From Conus ventricosus (lineage: Eukaryota; Mollusca; Gastropoda; Neogastropoda; Conidae), in assembly GCA_018398815.1 (NCBI GenBank), contig CM031628.1:9108056-9172055 (forward strand): a stretch of 64,000 nt of DNA, written 5' to 3'. The notes beneath the pieces were generated by a model. That model worked only from the letters and a program-made list of their open reading frames with translations. It was not told the origin of the DNA and searched no databases. This document shows, piece by piece, positions 61,711 through 64,000 of the stretch (position 1 is its first letter; each line of letters begins with the position of its first letter). Both the position numbers and the translations under genes were made by a program.

Positions 61711-63636
61711 GTGTCTAATATCATCTGGCGATGAAAAGACATTACATAAACCACTGAACTGAACTAAACCGAAATAGATGACACTTGTTGACCCAGAATA
61801 CCTGACAATGTGAAAATCCTAGTTCCTGCTGATACCAGATTGTGGCGAGGCATGTCTCATGTCGCTGAGGACAGAACTTGTTGAACCTTCACTCATGTCG
61901 TTAAAGATATAGATGAAAATAGTGTCGTGCCTTCCTGTCATGATGCAATTCCATCTATAGTCTCTGAAACAGTCGCTAGTTGTTGCAGGGTTTCCTATGG
62001 GAAAAAAAAGAAATCTGAGGCTCTCGCTTGGTCGCACGCCAAAGAAAGGTAGTGGTGAGTTATAGTCCATAGTTCTAATTCCTGGCACGTGGTTAGTTCA
62101 TTCAGCGCAGAACTACCATTCAAAACTTTTTATTTATTTATTTATTTATTTATTTGTGCAGATGAGGTCATGAATGAGGAATGGAAGTGAATGACAAACG
62201 AACAAACGAACAAGACATGTACGCGGAAATGACTCCTTCAGTGATTTTCCTATTATTCCTAGTGAAAAAGAATGTTTTCACCTGCATGCTGACTCAGAGG
62301 GCAGATCCAAATTTGTTTGAACTTTGCAGAGGTCTCAGATCTCCCTTTTGATATTTGTTCATTCGGTTGCTGGTCAGGAATTTCTATAATTCTGGTGAAT
62401 AGCATACTGAATGTTTGTCTGCTTGTTGTGCTTGTGATCTGTGTGCTCAGTCGTTTGTTTTTGAATTGCAGGTTTCCTATCTTCCTTTCAAAAAACATCG
62501 AACTTAGCAGCCTGAAAATACTGAAACAAGGACCCTGTCGGAAATCGAGATCAGAGAAGAAAGGTCAAGATCCATGCGTTTCATTACAGAGGAATATTGA
62601 AAGCATGATAGACTGTAGGCTCGCAACAATTCATTTTCAAACTGAAAAAAAATGTAACTGCTTGTGGTAGGTGCTACCATCTTATTCAGACTAAAGTCAA
62701 GGTCAGAAATAGAAAATCAAGGTAACAAAATGGTGATGAATAAAAACAAAAAGCTCAGGGGATGACATAGCCAAGGATGTTGCATCTGACCTTCAAGCTC
62801 CGCTCAGTGGTTGGCTGTGGGCAGACCGTCAGTTCTATTGAAAGTGAAGCTGAGAAAATAAATGGTCAAGGTAATCAAAATGGTGCCAATGAAAACGTGT
62901 GTTCTAATGCATTGTCAGACAAATGCGTAATATGCTTGAAACGCTGCACAGTGACTTGACAGGAAAACCCTCACTACCACTAGTCGTTGTCTTTCAAACT
63001 AGTTCTGGTGACGTGTCAAATGCAGCAAATGCAAATGGATGACTCTAAAACAATAATCTAGTCGTAGCAGTCGGTGAAAGGTAAGAGCCATGAACGCAAT
63101 GATCCACTTTTTCCGCTGTCTGCATATGGATAAACAAATACTAAAACAGTGCGCAATGCGGTGGCCGATGTTTGCTCTGAATTTAGTAATCTGAAACGGT
63201 GCAATACCAATGATTACAAGTAAACGCACACTCTGAAAACCATCACAAAATTGGAGTTGTACTTGGTTTTGGAGTTTGTTCACTCTATGTTGAATTTGCG
63301 CTCTTTTTTTTTTAGGTCGGGGGTGGATGGTCACTGTGCAGAAACATCCACTTTCACTTCAAATAGTGTCATGGGGCATTCACATTTTTATTTTAACATC
63401 TTACACTGTAAGTGTGTTTTGTAATATTTGTTTTCTTTCCTTCGGATGCATATAATCAATTTTGTATCTGCTCTGGAACTTTTTAAACTTTTTAAAAAAA
63501 ACGTTTGTCTTTGTGGCAGTACATATAAGATGTATAGATTGTTCAGCATTATAATATATAATGTATTTTCAGGTCTTTCGTGCAGTTATCCGTTCTCGGT
63601 CAGGTAGAATGTGATTTTTTCTCATAGTTTGCAGTT
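61711..63636. other. No gene recognised; short (TTTA)n
   Basis: A (TTTA)n tract lies at 62129-62155. Open frames in the rest have no recognised domain or splice context. Confidence 0.5.
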
Positions 63637-63655
63637 TTGAGCCGTGTGTGTGGTG

Positions 63656-63715
<60 letters not shown>

Positions 63716-63763
63716 TTGTGCGTGCGTGCGTGCGTGCGCGTGCGTGCGTGCGCGCGCGCGTGC

Positions 63764-63846
<83 letters not shown>
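63637..63846. repeat. (GT)n / (GC)n microsatellite
   Basis: GT arrays around a GTGC block; abuts the L1-type fragment. Confidence 0.96.
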
Positions 63847-63848
<2 letters not shown>

Positions 63849-64000
63849 GGTTTTAGTTTATTCACATGCGGACCATGAGGGTTTTTGTAAAATGTTTGAA
63901 TCCACCTTAAACCTTTCTCAGGAAACCCAAAAGCTCTAAAAACTTTATACATAAATTCCCAATTTAAAGAATCAAATGCCTTCTCAAAATCTAAACAAAT
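63847..64000 (-). mobile_element. L1/Tx1-type reverse transcriptase fragment (runs off the window)
   Basis: The minus strand from 64000 reads LDFEKAFDSLNWEFMYK, then FRAFGFPEKGLRWIQTFYKN, the first catalytic motif region (F-x-K-A-F-D) of an L1/Tx1-clade reverse transcriptase, open to about 63880. It ends at the GT repeat; nothing of the element is seen beyond it, so this is a 3'-broken piece whose upstream part lies outside the window. Confidence 0.8.

Overview
This is a eukaryotic, intron- and repeat-dominated animal window. Three things suggest a mollusc, probably a gastropod: an Ig half-domain pair with the extra-cysteine layout (CTAP...C...C.W...C...G.Y.C...C) I associate with molluscan Ig proteins, GT-AG introns, and RNase-H-bearing LINEs plus Penelope-like and tRNA-derived elements. 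This placement is inference. No prokaryotic operon, CRISPR array or intact long cellular ORF is present. Nearly all long ORFs here are simple repeats read through.

Layout. 1-4.4 kb: a diverged direct repeat that may carry minus-strand 5' exons, a GC-rich segment with internal repeats, and a 54-bp minisatellite. 5.9-7.0 kb: a decayed minus-strand LINE tail. 7.2-15.0 kb: four plus-strand exons of an Ig-type membrane protein (Ig half a, Ig half b, Thr/Pro-rich stalk, transmembrane segment), separated by introns full of dinucleotide and trinucleotide repeats. 15-45.3 kb: tandem segmental duplications, each built from a 26-bp satellite, unique spacer, a 37-bp satellite, and one copy of a short exon (five copies, A-E). 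46-54.9 kb: a second tandem family (four copies, F1-F4), each with a C-rich 37-bp hairpin minisatellite just upstream; three are followed by a copy of a putative terminal exon and 3' region. 55-57.9 kb: no gene recognised. 58.0-61.7 kb: a 5'-truncated, frameshifted plus-strand LINE, joined in frame to a zinc-binding-like domain. 63.85-64.0 kb: the edge of an L1/Tx1-type reverse transcriptase on the minus strand.

How it fits together. The splice phases of Ig-a, Ig-b, stalk and transmembrane exons chain correctly once two single-base lesions are allowed for. The simplest reading is one locus: secreted N-terminus (not found), Ig domain, stalk, membrane helix, then a cytoplasmic tail drawn from duplicated exons (A-E, then F1-F4, then a terminal exon). 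The A-E exons have asymmetric phases, so two cannot be spliced together in frame; if they are used, use must be exclusive. Several copies carry 1-2 base lesions or a lost splice acceptor. The locus is therefore either a partly decayed alternative-tail receptor gene or one whose assembly has indel errors. A clearly low-quality stretch at 15.1-18.4 kb makes assembly error a live alternative.
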